From positions 434,001 through 498,000 of the forward strand of contig NZ_CP019445.1 of NCBI RefSeq assembly GCF_001975225.1: DNA of 64,000 nt, in the 5' to 3' direction. Position 1 is the first letter of the stretch. Each line of letters begins with the position of its first letter. This DNA is from Kosakonia cowanii JCM 10956 = DSM 18146. Its GTDB lineage: Bacteria > Pseudomonadota > Gammaproteobacteria > Enterobacterales > Enterobacteriaceae. A program made the position numbers and the translations under genes. Under the pieces are notes generated by a model. The model had not been told where the DNA came from, made no database searches, and saw only the letters and a list, made by a program, of their open reading frames with translations. Shown in pieces: positions 12,027 through 22,474 of this stretch.

Positions 12027-13889
12027 TCAGGGCTGCGGTTTTACCGCGGGCCCATCTGCCGGATCGTCAGTATGTCTTCCCTCTTCCGTTCCCTGCCAGC
12101 CATGGCGCTGCGTGACGGAGAGATGCGCACGATCTTCGGCGATAATCTCCGTCAGCATGGCGCTGGTGCGTTTAAACACCGCAACGCGCCCCTGGCCGCC
12201 ATCTTCCGCATTTGCCATCTCTTCAATCATGTCGTGATTAAAGCGGCGGAAGCGATCGGCGCGCTCACGCGCCTCATAGGCACCCAGCCCCAGCCCTTCA
12301 AGCGCCAGACGGCCGGTTTTCAGCGCCGCTTCGAAGGTCTCACGTTCAGGATCCTCAACGCCCATCTGACGCAGGCGAATGTAGTGATCGACATCGCGGG
12401 CGCGGGCAATAATGCGCAGGTGCGGGAAGTGCTCTTTCGCCAGCTCCGTTAAGTGCAGGCTGGCTTCGGGATCATCAATTGCGTTGATCAATACTTCCGC
12501 CCGCGCCGCGCCCGCAGACTCCAGCAGATCGACGCGGGTCGCGTCACCGTAGAAGACCTTCATGCCAAACTTACGCAGCGTCTCGATATGGTCGGGATCG
12601 TGATCGAGGATCACCATCTTCACGCCGCTGGAGAGCAACAAGCGCCCTGAGATCTGCCCGAAGCGGCCAAAGCCGGCGACAATCACCCGCGCCTCCTCTT
12701 CATCGATCGCATCGGCTTCCTGCTCACGATCGCCGCCGCCCGCCTCCAGACGCGCGAGCAGCACCAGCAGCAGCGGCGTTGCTGCCATCGACAGCGCCAC
12801 AGTGAGGGTTAAGGCTTTTGCCCATTCGCTGTCCAGCACCTGCGCCGTCTGCGCCGCGCCAAATACCACGAAAGCGAACTCACTCCCCTGCCCCAGCAGC
12901 GCCGCAAACCACCAGCGCTGCTTACGCGGCACCGTTAAAGGACGCGCGATCAGCCACAGCACAGCGGTTTTAATCACCAGGAATCCGCCCAGCATCAGCA
13001 GAATGCGCAGCGGATGGCTCACCAGCGTGCCGAAATCGATCGACATGCCAACGCCGATAAAGAAGAGCCCGAGCAGCAGCCCTTTAAACGGCTCGATATC
13101 GCTCTCCAGCGCGTGGCGATACTCGGAGCTGGCCAGCAGCACCCCGGCGAGGAAGGCGCCCATCGCCATCGATAACCCGGCCTCTTCCAGCAGCAAACCG
13201 AAACCGAAGACCAGCAGCAGCGCCACGGCGCAGAAGACTTCGCGCAGTCCGGAGCGGGCAACAAAACGCAGCGCCGGGCGCGCGACATAACGCCCAATCA
13301 GCACCACCAGCGTTAGCGCCGCCACCACTTTCAACGCGGATAATAGAAAGGCGCTGAGAGTCATCGCTCCGCCACTGGCGGCCAGCAGCGGGATCATCGC
13401 CACCAGCGGAATGGCGGCGATATCCTGGAACAGCAACACTGAAAAGGCGCTGCGCCCCATCTGCGAGGCGGTCAGGTTCCGCTCATTCATCGCCTGCATG
13501 GCGATAGCGGTCGATGAGAGCCCCAGCGTCAGGCCAATCAGCAGCGCCACCGGCCACGGCAGGCCGAGCAGCAGACAGAAGCCCCCAAGCAACAGGCCAC
13601 AGCTGCCCATCTGCAATGCGCCGCCGCCAAACACCGAGGCGCGTAATTTCCATAACCGCTGCGGATCAAGCTCCAGGCCGATGATAAACAGCATCAATAC
13701 CACGCCAATTTCGGCGAAGTGCAGAATAGACTCCGCATCGGTGACCAGCCGTAACCCCCACGGGCCGATAATCCCGCCGGCAATCAGGTAACCAAGCACT
13801 GAACCGAGCCCGAGGCGCATGGCGATTGGCACCACCAGCGCCGCCGCGCCCAGGTAGATCAGCGCCTGAATCATTGAGTGACTATCCAC
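12027..13889 (-). CDS. kefC: Glutathione-gated potassium efflux antiporter KefC
   Basis: KefC exports K+ (in exchange for H+) when electrophile-glutathione adducts bind, protecting cells from electrophiles. I take the GTG at 13889 ([14 protein letters not shown]) as the start. This gives exactly the E. coli length of 620 residues and an 8-base overlap with kefF. Longer frames from 13985 would lie inside kefF. The N-terminal half is a CPA2 antiporter membrane domain of about 12 helices, including the regulatory loop [12 protein letters not shown]. The C-terminal half has a KTN/RCK nucleotide-binding domain ([44 protein letters not shown]). A hydrophilic tail ends in VKPQP. Confidence 0.96.
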   Translation of the reverse strand: MDSHSMIQALIYLGAAALVVPIAMRLGLGSVLGYLIAGGIIGPWGLRLVTDAESILHFAEIGVVLMLFIIGLELDPQRLWKLRASVFGGGALQMGSCGLLLGGFCLLLGLPWPVALLIGLTLGLSSTAIAMQAMNERNLTASQMGRSAFSVLLFQDIAAIPLVAMIPLLAASGGAMTLSAFLLSALKVVAALTLVVLIGRYVARPALRFVARSGLREVFCAVALLLVFGFGLLLEEAGLSMAMGAFLAGVLLASSEYRHALESDIEPFKGLLLGLFFIGVGMSIDFGTLVSHPLRILLMLGGFLVIKTAVLWLIARPLTVPRKQRWWFAALLGQGSEFAFVVFGAAQTAQVLDSEWAKALTLTVALSMAATPLLLVLLARLEAGGGDREQEADAIDEEEARVIVAGFGRFGQISGRLLLSSGVKMVILDHDPDHIETLRKFGMKVFYGDATRVDLLESAGAARAEVLINAIDDPEASLHLTELAKEHFPHLRIIARARDVDHYIRLRQMGVEDPERETFEAALKTGRLALEGLGLGAYEARERADRFRRFNHDMIEEMANAEDGGQGRVAVFKRTSAMLTEIIAEDRAHLSVTQRHGWQGTEEGRHTDDPADGPAVKPQP

Positions 13890-14412
13890 GCTGCACCTCC
13901 AGCCATGTCTGCAAACGCTGTTTATATTGCCGTGCCTGCGCCTGCAGGGTTTCGTCATCGCAGACAAAAGTGCGGTGAATGGCAAAAGGCGGCAGCCAGG
14001 TTAGCCCGCAATAAAGCGCCGTGGCCTGCAAAGGCTGAGCCAGCACTTCAAAACCAGGGTGCTCACCCAGATCAAAATGGTGCTCGCCGCCGCCGGTGGT
14101 CACCGCCCACATAATGCTTTTGCCACGCAATGCGGTGCCGCCGTGACCATATGCCCAGCCGTGAGCCAGCACTTTATCGATCCAGAGTTTGAGTAACGGC
14201 GTGACGCTATACCACTGCATCGGGTGCTGCCAGATGATGAGATCGGCACGCGCCAACGCCTGCTGCTCGGCGGCAATGTCGATATTGAAATCGGGATAGA
14301 GGTCGTAAAGGGAGCGGATCTCCACCTCATCCATTGTCCCGACCTGCTCAAGCATCTGCTTATTAGCATGGGAGTGTTGCGGATAGGGGTGGGCGTAAAT
14401 AATAAGGATCAT
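13882..14412 (-). CDS. kefF: KefF, quinone oxidoreductase ancillary to KefC
   Basis: KefF is a flavodoxin-fold FMN-dependent NAD(P)H:quinone reductase that binds KefC and is needed for its full activity. The product is 176 residues, as in E. coli, with the motifs [31 protein letters not shown] and TTGGGEHHF. The gene is upstream of kefC in the same operon with an 8-base overlap, so the two subunits are probably made together. Confidence 0.95.
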   Translation of the reverse strand: MILIIYAHPYPQHSHANKQMLEQVGTMDEVEIRSLYDLYPDFNIDIAAEQQALARADLIIWQHPMQWYSVTPLLKLWIDKVLAHGWAYGHGGTALRGKSIMWAVTTGGGEHHFDLGEHPGFEVLAQPLQATALYCGLTWLPPFAIHRTFVCDDETLQAQARQYKQRLQTWLEVQRG

Positions 14413-14504
14413 CGATTACCTGTTTCACTGACAATTTTCAAAGAGTGTAGACAGTTAATCGATTGGCTAACAGTAGCAATCTGTAGGGGAATTCAGAGGG
14501 GGGT

Positions 14505-14530
14505 CGTGCGGCGGCGAAAGCCACCGCACG
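14505..14530. repeat. Stable hairpin next to the lipoprotein gene
   Basis: An 11-base stem with one mismatch (CGTGCGGCGGC / GCCACCGCACG) closes on a GAAA tetraloop. It lies 15 bases past the stop of the small lipoprotein gene on the minus strand. There is no T-run after it, so it may protect the 3' end of the transcript rather than end it. Confidence 0.5.
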
Positions 14531-14544
14531 CTAAGCGTGGCGAA

Positions 14545-14778
14545 TTAGTTATTCAGCTCGCTCATCCCTTTAACCTGGTCACGGTTGATCTGCTGCGTTT
14601 TGCCGGTTTCGGCATTTTTAATGGAGACCATGCCGGTATCTTTGTCTACCTGCGGCTTGCCGTCGGTAACGATAGTTTTGCCATCGGTCGTCTCTACAGC
14701 CTGGTTTGAAGAACAACCAGCAACGGTGAACAGCGCAGCGGCAGTCATTACGGATGTGAGCAGAAGTTTAGTTTTCAT
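14545..14778 (-). CDS. YgdI/YgdR-family (DUF903) small lipoprotein
   Basis: This is a 77-residue protein of unknown function. The N-terminus is a lipoprotein signal with a lipobox ending at Cys22 (LFTVAGCSS), so it is probably acylated and anchored in the envelope. The mature part matches the DUF903 pattern of E. coli YgdI/YgdR (TTDGKTIVTDGKPQVDKDTG, then INRDQV). A GGGAGAGAACC ribosome-binding site precedes the ATG. It stands alone between kefF and carB, where E. coli K-12 has the cai and fix genes. The family assignment is firm; the function is not known to me. Confidence 0.88.
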   Translation of the reverse strand: MKTKLLLTSVMTAAALFTVAGCSSNQAVETTDGKTIVTDGKPQVDKDTGMVSIKNAETGKTQQINRDQVKGMSELNN

Positions 14779-14900
14779 GGTTCTCTCCCTGTTTTGCAGT
14801 GAATTTTAGGCTTCTTGGGAGTAAGTGTAGGGTAACTCGCTGAGGTATGAGGAAAATACAGAACACTCTGAAGGTGGGGAATGCAGGAAGGTTAGCGTAG

Positions 14901-14967
14901 GCCTGATAAGCGAAGCGCCATCAGGCATTATTGCCGGATGGCGGCAACGCCTTATCCGGCCTACAAA
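14901..14967. repeat. BIME: two REP units between carB and the lipoprotein gene
   Basis: Two palindromic REP units are visible. The first, at 14901-14926, begins GCCTGATAAGCG and ends CCATCAGGC. The second, at 14933-14960, begins GCCGGATGGCGG and ends CTTATCCGGC, followed by CTACAAA. They lie in the gap downstream of carB, the usual extragenic setting. Such units are known to stabilise mRNA and to bind IHF, gyrase or Pol I. Confidence 0.9.
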
Positions 14968-14970
14968 TAC

Positions 14971-14998
14971 AAAAAATTCGGGCCGGTAAACCGGCCCG
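14971..14998 (-). terminator. carAB terminator
   Basis: An 8-base perfect stem (CGGGCCGG at 14979-14986, CCGGCCCG at 14991-14998) with a four-base loop is followed, on the minus strand, by AATTTTTT. It lies five bases after the carB stop. Confidence 0.88.
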
Positions 14999-15003
14999 TT
15001 CTG

Positions 15004-18000
15004 TTACTTGCTGATCTGCGCGTGCATCTCCTGCACGGAGGTCACCTTCTCGGTGGCGTCGGCATTCAGCGCCATCGCGGTGGCGAAGCCGCCGTTCAGG
15101 GTGGTGTCGTAATGCACCTTGTACTGCAGCGCGCTGCGGCGAATCAGTTTTGAATCCTCAATCGCCTGGCGGCCTGCGGTGGTGTTGATGATGTAGGTAT
15201 ATTCGCCATTCTTAATACGGTCCTGAATGTGCGGACGCCCTTCATGCACCTTATTCACCAGACGCGGGTTGATGCCTGCTTCGCCGAGCACAATCGCTGT
15301 GCCGTGGGTGGCATCCAGCTCAAAGCCCTGCTTCAGCAGCTTGGCGGCAAGGTCAACAACGCGCTCTTTATCCCCTTCACGCACTGACAGCAGCGCACGG
15401 CCACGCTTCTGCATGGTGGAGTTGCTGCCGAGCTGCGCTTTGGCAAACGCTTCAGCAAAGGTGCGACCGACGCCCATCACTTCCCCGGTCGAGCGCATTT
15501 CCGGCCCTAACAGTGGGTCAACGCCCGGGAATTTGTTGAACGGCAGCACCACCTCTTTCACCGAGTAGTACGGCGGGATAATTTCGCTGGTGTGTCCCTG
15601 CGCAGCCAGGGTCTGGCCGGTCATCACGCGCGCCGCCACTTTCGCCAGCGGAACACCCGTCGCTTTTGAGACAAACGGTACGGTACGCGCCGCGCGCGGG
15701 TTCACTTCAATCAGGTAGACGTCGTTATCTTTTACTGCGAACTGCACGTTCATCAGACCGCGCACCTGCAATTCAAACGCCAGTTTCTGCACCTGCTGGC
15801 GCATCACATCCTGAATCTCCTGGCTGAGCGTATAGGCCGGCAGCGAACACGCGGAGTCACCGGAGTGCACCCCTGCCTGCTCGATATGCTCCATGATGCC
15901 GCCAATCAGCACGCTTTCGCCGTCGCAAATCGCGTCGACGTCCACTTCTACTGCGTCATCAAGGAATTTATCCAGCAGCACCGGCGCATCGTTCGAGACG
16001 CTGACTGCGGTCATAAAGTAGCGACGCAGGTCAACTTCGTCGTAGACAATCTCCATTGCGCGGCCGCCCAACACATAGGAGGGACGCACCACCAGCGGAT
16101 AGGTGATCTCTTTGGCTTTCTCAACCGCCTGCTCCAGCGCCGTAACGGTGGCGTTAGCCGGTTGCAGCAGCTTCAGGCGCTCTACCGCCTGCTGGAAACG
16201 TTCGCGGTCTTCTGCGCGGTCAATCGCGTCCGGGCTGGTGCCGATAATCGGTACGCCCGCTGCTTCCAGTTCGCGCGCCAGTTTCAGCGGCGTCTGGCCA
16301 CCGTACTGAACAATCACGCCCTTCGGCTTCTCGATGCGCACGATTTCCAACACATCTTCCAGCGTTACCGGCTCGAAGTAGAGGCGGTCAGAGGTGTCGT
16401 AATCGGTGGAGACGGTCTCCGGGTTACAGTTGACCATAATGGTCTCGTAACCATCTTCGCGCAGCGCCAGCGAGGCGTGGACGCAGCAGTAGTCAAACTC
16501 GATACCCTGGCCGATACGGTTTGGACCACCGCCGAGCACCATGATTTTTTCGCGATCCTGGTTCGGGTTCGCTTCGCACTCCTCTTCATAAGTGGAGTAC
16601 ATATACGCGGTATCGGTAGCGAATTCCGCGGCGCAGGTATCAACGCGTTTGTAGACCGGGTGCAGGTTGTACTGGTCACGCAGCTTGCGGATCTCCGCTT
16701 CGCGCACGCCAACCAGCGTCGCCAGACGCGCATCGGCGAAGCCTTTGCGTTTCAGCTGGCGCAGGAAATCGGCGTTCAGGCCGTTAATGCCCTGCGCGGC
16801 AACCTGCTCTTCCAGACGCACCAGCTCCTCAATCTGCACCAGGAACCAGCGGTCGATATTGGTCAGGTTGAAGACGCCATCGACGGAAAGACCAGCGCGG
16901 AAAGCGTCAGCGATGTACCAGATACGATCAGCGCCCGCATCTTTCAGCTCGCGGCGGATTTTGGTCAGCGCTTCCGGATCCTCAAGGCTTACTTTCGGGT
17001 CGAAGCCGGTGGCGCCCACTTCGAGGCCGCGCAGCGCTTTTTGCAGCGACTCCTGCTGGGTGCGGCCAATCGCCATCACTTCACCAACGGATTTCATCTG
17101 CGTGGTCAGGCGGTCATTAGCACCGACAAATTTTTCGAAGTTGAAGCGCGGGATTTTGGTGACGACATAGTCGATAGAGGGTTCGAACGACGCCGGGGTA
17201 CGCCCGCCGGTGATATCGTTCATCAGCTCATCCAGCGTGTAACCTACCGCCAGTTTCGCCGCCACTTTGGCAATCGGGAAGCCGGTCGCTTTTGAGGCCA
17301 GCGCTGAAGAGCGTGACACGCGCGGGTTCATCTCGATAACAATCAGACGACCGTTTTTCGGGTTAACCGCGAACTGCACGTTGGAGCCGCCGGTCTCCAC
17401 ACCGATTTCACGCAGTACCGCCATCGAGGCGTTACGCATGATTTGGTACTCTTTGTCGGTCAGGGTCTGCGCCGGGGCCACCGTGATGGAGTCACCGGTA
17501 TGAATGCCCATGGCGTCGAAGTTTTCAATCGAGCAGACGATGATGCAGTTTTCATTCTTATCGCGCACCACCTCCATCTCATACTCTTTCCAGCCAATCA
17601 GCGACTCATCAATCAGCAGCTCTTTGGTCGGAGAGAGGTCGAGGCCGCGGGCGCAAATCTCTTCAAACTCTTCGCGGTTATAGGCGATGCCGCCACCGGT
17701 ACCACCCATGGTAAAGGAGGGGCGGATAATGCACGGGTAGCCGACGTCAGCCGCTACGGCCAGCGCTTCGTCCATGGTGTGCGCAATGCCGGAACGCGCG
17801 GTATCGAGGCCGATTTTCTTCATCGCGATATCGAAACGGCGGCGATCTTCCGCTTTATCAATCGCATCTGCGGTAGCACCAATCATCGTCACGCCGAACT
17901 CTTCCAGCACGCCCTGACGTTCAAGCTCCAGCGCGCAGTTGAGCGCGGTCTGGCCGCCCATCGTCGGCAGCACTGCGTCCGGGCGCTCTTTTTCGATGAT

Positions 18001-18228
18001 CTTGCGCACCACTTCCCAGTGGATTGGCTCGATATAAGTGGCGTCCGCCATTTCCGGGTCGGTCATGATGGTTGCCGGGTTGGAGTTCACCAGGATTACG
18101 CGGTAACCCTCTTCGCGCAGCGCTTTACACGCCTGCGCGCCGGAGTAGTCGAATTCACACGCCTGGCCGATAACAATCGGGCCAGCGCCAAGGATCAGGA
18201 TGCTTTTTAGGTCTGTACGTTTTGGCAT
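15004..18228 (-). CDS. carB: Carbamoyl-phosphate synthase large subunit CarB
   Basis: CarB makes carbamoyl phosphate from bicarbonate, two ATP and the ammonia supplied by CarA, feeding both pyrimidine and arginine synthesis. The product is 1074 residues (E. coli 1073). It has the two duplicated ATP-grasp halves; the repeated [15 protein letters not shown] and [15 protein letters not shown] stretches mark them. The N-terminus reads [21 protein letters not shown]-terminal allosteric domain, bound by UMP, IMP and ornithine in E. coli, ends in EMHAQISK. carA lies 17 bases upstream on the same strand. Confidence 0.98.
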   Translation of the reverse strand: MPKRTDLKSILILGAGPIVIGQACEFDYSGAQACKALREEGYRVILVNSNPATIMTDPEMADATYIEPIHWEVVRKIIEKERPDAVLPTMGGQTALNCALELERQGVLEEFGVTMIGATADAIDKAEDRRRFDIAMKKIGLDTARSGIAHTMDEALAVAADVGYPCIIRPSFTMGGTGGGIAYNREEFEEICARGLDLSPTKELLIDESLIGWKEYEMEVVRDKNENCIIVCSIENFDAMGIHTGDSITVAPAQTLTDKEYQIMRNASMAVLREIGVETGGSNVQFAVNPKNGRLIVIEMNPRVSRSSALASKATGFPIAKVAAKLAVGYTLDELMNDITGGRTPASFEPSIDYVVTKIPRFNFEKFVGANDRLTTQMKSVGEVMAIGRTQQESLQKALRGLEVGATGFDPKVSLEDPEALTKIRRELKDAGADRIWYIADAFRAGLSVDGVFNLTNIDRWFLVQIEELVRLEEQVAAQGINGLNADFLRQLKRKGFADARLATLVGVREAEIRKLRDQYNLHPVYKRVDTCAAEFATDTAYMYSTYEEECEANPNQDREKIMVLGGGPNRIGQGIEFDYCCVHASLALREDGYETIMVNCNPETVSTDYDTSDRLYFEPVTLEDVLEIVRIEKPKGVIVQYGGQTPLKLARELEAAGVPIIGTSPDAIDRAEDRERFQQAVERLKLLQPANATVTALEQAVEKAKEITYPLVVRPSYVLGGRAMEIVYDEVDLRRYFMTAVSVSNDAPVLLDKFLDDAVEVDVDAICDGESVLIGGIMEHIEQAGVHSGDSACSLPAYTLSQEIQDVMRQQVQKLAFELQVRGLMNVQFAVKDNDVYLIEVNPRAARTVPFVSKATGVPLAKVAARVMTGQTLAAQGHTSEIIPPYYSVKEVVLPFNKFPGVDPLLGPEMRSTGEVMGVGRTFAEAFAKAQLGSNSTMQKRGRALLSVREGDKERVVDLAAKLLKQGFELDATHGTAIVLGEAGINPRLVNKVHEGRPHIQDRIKNGEYTYIINTTAGRQAIEDSKLIRRSALQYKVHYDTTLNGGFATAMALNADATEKVTSVQEMHAQISK

Positions 18229-18245
18229 GGCTCTTTTTCTCCTGA

Positions 18246-19394
18246 TTATTTGGCGGTATGACGATACTGCTCAATCAATTCAATAAAGTGGTCAAACAGC
18301 GGCGCGGCGTCGTGCGGGCCAGGGCTGGCTTCCGGGTGACCCTGGAAGCTGAAGGCAGGCTTATCGGTGCGGTGAATGCCCTGCAGCGTGCCGTCGAACA
18401 GCGATTTGTGCGTGACGCGCAGGTTGGCAGGCATCGACGCCTCGTCAACGGCAAAACCGTGGTTCTGCGCGGTGATCATTACCGTATTGTTGTCGATATC
18501 TTTTACCGGGTGGTTGCCGCCGTGGTGACCAAACTTCATCTTCACGGTTTTTGCACCGCTCGCCAGCGCCAGCAGCTGGTGTCCGAGGCAGATGCCGAAC
18601 ACCGGGATGTCGGTTTCCAGGAAAGCTTTAATCGCGTCGATAGCGTAATCGCACGGTGCCGGGTCGCCGGGGCCGTTAGAGAGGAAGATACCGTCCGGAT
18701 TCATTTTCAACACTTCTGCGGCCGGGGTTTGCGCCGGGACTACCGTCAGGCGGCAGCCGCGATCCACCAGCATGCGCAGAATGTTGCGTTTTGCGCCGTA
18801 ATCGTAGGCCACAACGTGGTAAGGCAGTTCGCTCTCTTGTTTCGCTTCCGGCAACTCGTCCGCAAGCGTCCAGCTGCCCTGCGTCCAGCTATAGCTCTCC
18901 TGAGTCGTCACCTCTTTCGCCAGATCCATCCCGTTCAGCCCCGGGAAGGCTTTCGCTTTCTCCAGCGCCACGGTCTCGTCGAGGTTTTCGCCCGCGATAA
19001 TGCAGCCGTTCTGTGCGCCTTTTTCGCGCAGCAGGCGGGTCAGCTTGCGGGTATCGATATCGGCAATCGCCACGATGTTATGGCGTTTCAGGTAGGAAGA
19101 GAGATCTTCAGTGCTGCGGTAGTTGCTGGCGATCAGCGGCAGGTCGCGAATTACCAGACCTTGCGCATGCACCTGAGAGGACTCTTCGTCAGCCGCGTTG
19201 GTGCCGACATTGCCAATATGAGGATAAGTAAGAGTGACGATTTGGCGGGAATAGGAAGGATCAGTGAGGATTTCTTGATAACCGGTCATTGAAGTATTGA
19301 AAACGACTTCCCCAACCGCCGTGCCTGTTGCCCCTATGGCCCGACCGTAAAACTGGGTTCCGTCTTCCAGAACCAATAGCGCTGACTTAATCAA
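18246..19394 (-). CDS. carA: Carbamoyl-phosphate synthase small subunit CarA (TTG start)
   Basis: CarA is the glutaminase subunit that releases ammonia from glutamine and channels it to CarB. The start is TTG at 19394 ([12 protein letters not shown]), with a GGAGGG site just upstream. This gives 382 residues, the E. coli length, and E. coli also starts this gene with a rare codon. A longer frame from an ATG at 19421 would run through the ARG-box operator and is unlikely. The class I amidotransferase nucleophile is in [12 protein letters not shown], and the partner His/Glu are in [11 protein letters not shown]. Confidence 0.95.
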   Translation of the reverse strand: MIKSALLVLEDGTQFYGRAIGATGTAVGEVVFNTSMTGYQEILTDPSYSRQIVTLTYPHIGNVGTNAADEESSQVHAQGLVIRDLPLIASNYRSTEDLSSYLKRHNIVAIADIDTRKLTRLLREKGAQNGCIIAGENLDETVALEKAKAFPGLNGMDLAKEVTTQESYSWTQGSWTLADELPEAKQESELPYHVVAYDYGAKRNILRMLVDRGCRLTVVPAQTPAAEVLKMNPDGIFLSNGPGDPAPCDYAIDAIKAFLETDIPVFGICLGHQLLALASGAKTVKMKFGHHGGNHPVKDIDNNTVMITAQNHGFAVDEASMPANLRVTHKSLFDGTLQGIHRTDKPAFSFQGHPEASPGPHDAAPLFDHFIELIEQYRHTAK

Positions 19395-19404
19395 AACACC
19401 CTCC

Positions 19405-19443
19405 AGAGAATATTCACTCACTTTATTTGCATATTAATTCATA
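19405..19443 (-). promoter_or_regulatory. Paired ARG boxes (ArgR operator) at carA
   Basis: Two imperfect ARG-box cores lie 21 bases apart on the minus strand: TGAATTAATATGCA (19428-19441) and TGAGTGAATATTCT (19407-19420). This is the spacing of two 18-base boxes separated by three bases, as ArgR hexamers require. They overlap the proximal promoter region, so arginine-loaded ArgR should block it. Confidence 0.8.
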
Positions 19444-19614
19444 TCAGGATGATGAATCAATGCAAATTTGCTGGCCGTGGATTTTTGGCAAACGGCGGCA
19501 TTCTGGAGAGATGCGGGATAAAAGTCAACTTATGAGGCCTATTTTTCTTTCTCTTTTACGCCACTGCCTGCTTTTACAAGGTTTAAGAGATAAAAAAAGA
19601 AGATAAACAGAGCG

Positions 19615-19630
19615 GGGAAAACGCTTGCGC
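19615..19630 (-). promoter_or_regulatory. PurR-like operator upstream of carA
   Basis: On the minus strand this 16-mer reads GCGCAAGCGTTTTCCC. It keeps 12 of 16 positions of the PurR consensus ACGCAAACGTTTTCGT, including the central CG. PurR control of carAB is known in E. coli. Confidence 0.65.
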
Positions 19631-19671
19631 GGGAAGAAAATTGTATCTGAGTCGTGGTCGGGAGGAAAAAC

Positions 19672-19687
19672 CAGACCAAATGGTAAA
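19672..19687 (-). promoter_or_regulatory. RutR-like operator upstream of carA
   Basis: On the minus strand this reads TTTACCATTTGGTCTG, differing from the RutR consensus TTGACCATTTGGTCAA at three outer positions and keeping the ACCA..TGGT core. RutR responds to uracil and thymine and is known to bind upstream of carAB in E. coli. Confidence 0.75.
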
Positions 19688-19769
19688 AATTTACATTTTA
19701 GAAACAAAAAATGGCTTATAAAGCGTTTGATTTAGCGGCTTAAAGAGAAAAATAGCTTATAGAGGGCAA

Positions 19770-19798
19770 AATAAAAGGGCAATAAATTATTGCCCTTT
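19770..19798 (-). terminator. dapB terminator
   Basis: An inverted repeat AAAGGGCAATAA (19774-19785) and TTATTGCCCTTT (19787-19798) is followed on the minus strand by TTATTTT. It lies about 50 bases after the dapB stop and separates dapB from the carAB control region. Confidence 0.8.
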
Positions 19799-19848
19799 GC
19801 AATCAATCCATTATGACTGCAACAACCACATCACGAAGGGTAAAATGC

Positions 19849-20685
<837 letters not shown>

Positions 20686-20818
20686 TTAATTAAATGCGTA
20701 AAAATCGTTTCCAGATTAACCAGCCCATCGCTGAGCCACCAGCCGAAAACGTCGATAATTAGAAATTAATGATATACACCGGCAAATATCAGTAAAAGGC
20801 ATGAGGACAGGAGAGGCG

Positions 20819-21448
20819 CTACGCCACCGTATAGTTAACAATCAGCTGCCCTTTTTTCACTTTGACGTTGCTGATCACCACCAGGCCGAGTTCCGCCAGT
20901 GAGCGCACATGCGTTCCTCCGCAGCCGTACGCCGGGAGATCGCCAAAACTGACCCGTCTGCGCCCCGCTTCAAAGGCGATGCTCCGCGCCAGCGACGCGG
21001 ATTGCCACCGCGTAATGGCGTCCGTAAAGGTCGCGGCCTCAGGCTCTGCGGCCTCCTCTCCCGGTGCGAAGGTGATGCGCCCTTCCCCCGGCCAGTGGTG
21101 CGCTTTGACCGGCCGCCAGCCAGCGGCTTCACCCGCATAACCAATCAGATGCCCGGCGGAGTGCAGCTGGCTGTGCAGTGCGCGGGTCTCAGCATCAATT
21201 TTCACTTCCACCTCGCCCACTGGCAGCGGCTGCGCCAGCAGATGGATCACCTCATCCTCTTGCTGCGCCACGCTTTCGACCGTCACGCCGTTGATCCAGC
21301 CTTTATCGGCCGGCTGACCGCCGCCCTGCGGATGGAACAGCGTGCGATCGAGCACGATCCCATAGCGGCCATCAGCCTGTTCCGTGCAGCGCAGTACGCG
21401 CGCGTGGCCTTCCAGTGCATCGCTGGTGTAATAGAGTCGTTCAGTCAT
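20819..21448 (-). CDS. AlaX-type alanyl-tRNA editing hydrolase
   Basis: This 209-residue protein matches stand-alone AlaX proteins, which free tRNA(Ala) of wrongly attached serine or glycine. The two zinc-binding motifs of the AlaRS editing domain are visible: HSAGH (in LHSQLHSAGHLIG) and CGGTH (in AYGCGGTHVRSL). The GGGQPADKG stretch near the N-terminus is also typical. It lacks the aminoacylation domain of AlaRS. It sits 36 bases after rihC on the same strand and could be cotranscribed. E. coli K-12 has no gene at this place. Specificity between seryl and glycyl errors cannot be read from the sequence. Confidence 0.9.
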   Translation of the reverse strand: MTERLYYTSDALEGHARVLRCTEQADGRYGIVLDRTLFHPQGGGQPADKGWINGVTVESVAQQEDEVIHLLAQPLPVGEVEVKIDAETRALHSQLHSAGHLIGYAGEAAGWRPVKAHHWPGEGRITFAPGEEAAEPEAATFTDAITRWQSASLARSIAFEAGRRRVSFGDLPAYGCGGTHVRSLAELGLVVISNVKVKKGQLIVNYTVA

Positions 21449-21484
21449 CGCGTCTTCTCTCGTTTGTCATCGCGTTAATGGGTT

Positions 21485-22399
21485 TTAAGGTGCCAGCGCC
21501 AGCACCCCGGCGAACCATGTACGAAAGCCTTCAACATCCATATCCAGCGCTACCTGCGCATTGGCGGGTAGCCCCAGCTTGCTGTCGATATCCACCACCG
21601 TCGCACCCGTGGTGAACTGCCCCTGCGTCTCAACCGCCACAAAGCAGGGTTTGAGGGTAAAGAGATCCGGGCGGACCAGGTAAGCGATAGCGCAGAGATC
21701 GTGCATGCGCTGACCGGTCGCCATGCTGCCGCTGCGGTAGTGGCTGAAAAGCGCATGCAACATTTTGCCGGTGCGGTTCAGGGTGGGAAGCGTTGCCAGA
21801 AAGGCGGGCGCAAGGGTCGCGTGGTTGGTGACATCCAGGCCGCACATGACGATATCCAGCCCGCTGGCAAAAACGCGCGCCGCGGCGTCGGGATCGACGG
21901 CGATATTAAATTCGGCGCTCGGCGTAAAGTTACCGCGCCCGGCGGAGCCGCCCATCATCACCAGCCGACGGATGTTGAACTGGCACTCCGGGTAGTGGGT
22001 AAACAGCAGCGCGATATTGGTCAGCGGGCCGATGGTCACAAGTGTAATGGGTTCAGGCGAGGCCAGCAGCATGTCGCGGATCGCCTGAAAGGCCGGGATC
22101 GCCATCGGCTGACGTGCGTGTTCGATAAAGTCGTAGCCATCCAGCCCCGATTCGCCATGCACATCTGCCGCGTTATAAAGCGGGCGCAGCAAAGGCGTGG
22201 CGGCTCCCTGCGCCAGCGGGACATCCGCGTTCCAGAAGTGAAGCAGTTGCAGCGCGTTGCGGGTGGTTTTCTCCAGCGAAACATTACCGGCAACGGTGGT
22301 GATCAGTTTCAGATCGCACTCGGGTGCGAACAGCGCGGCGGCAATCGCCACGGCGTCGTCAATACCGGGATCGGTGTCGAGAATGATTGGCAGACCCAT
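21485..22399 (-). CDS. rihC: Non-specific ribonucleoside hydrolase RihC
   Basis: RihC cleaves purine and pyrimidine ribonucleosides to base and ribose. The start at 22399 ([12 protein letters not shown]) follows a GGAGGGG site and gives 304 residues, the E. coli length; a frame starting eight codons earlier is less likely. The calcium-binding motif DTDPGIDDA and the active-site region MGGSAGRGN and [12 protein letters not shown] are present. Downstream on the same strand is the AlaX-type gene. A terminator for ispH lies between ispH and rihC, so rihC has its own promoter or depends on readthrough from ispH. Confidence 0.94.
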   Translation of the reverse strand: MGLPIILDTDPGIDDAVAIAAALFAPECDLKLITTVAGNVSLEKTTRNALQLLHFWNADVPLAQGAATPLLRPLYNAADVHGESGLDGYDFIEHARQPMAIPAFQAIRDMLLASPEPITLVTIGPLTNIALLFTHYPECQFNIRRLVMMGGSAGRGNFTPSAEFNIAVDPDAAARVFASGLDIVMCGLDVTNHATLAPAFLATLPTLNRTGKMLHALFSHYRSGSMATGQRMHDLCAIAYLVRPDLFTLKPCFVAVETQGQFTTGATVVDIDSKLGLPANAQVALDMDVEGFRTWFAGVLALAP

Positions 22400-22421
22400 A
22401 GCCCCTCCACGAAAAATGGTC

Positions 22422-22449
22422 AAAAAAAATGCCAGACTCAGTCTGGCAT
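22422..22449 (-). terminator. Terminator of the ribF-ileS-lspA-fkpB-ispH operon
   Basis: A 9-base perfect stem (ATGCCAGAC / GTCTGGCAT, 22429-22437 and 22441-22449) is followed on the minus strand by a run of eight Ts. It lies 25 bases after the ispH stop. Confidence 0.9.
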
Positions 22450-22474
22450 CTTCGCATAACCCTCGGGAAAAAGG

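Larger units (their letters stand above)
19395..19769 (-). promoter_or_regulatory. carAB control region
   Basis: This 375-base gene-free stretch between dapB and carA is AT-rich and matches the layout of the E. coli carAB control region. That region has a distal pyrimidine/purine-controlled promoter and a proximal arginine-controlled one. It contains the RutR-like, PurR-like and ARG-box sites listed separately. For the proximal promoter, TTGATT followed after 18 bases by TAATAT inside the first ARG box is a plausible pair. I could not settle the distal promoter hexamers. Confidence 0.75.

Noticed and set aside
15865..17295. 476-codon open frame on the plus strand opposite carB
   Set aside because: It is a shadow of the conserved carB coding sequence with no start signal.
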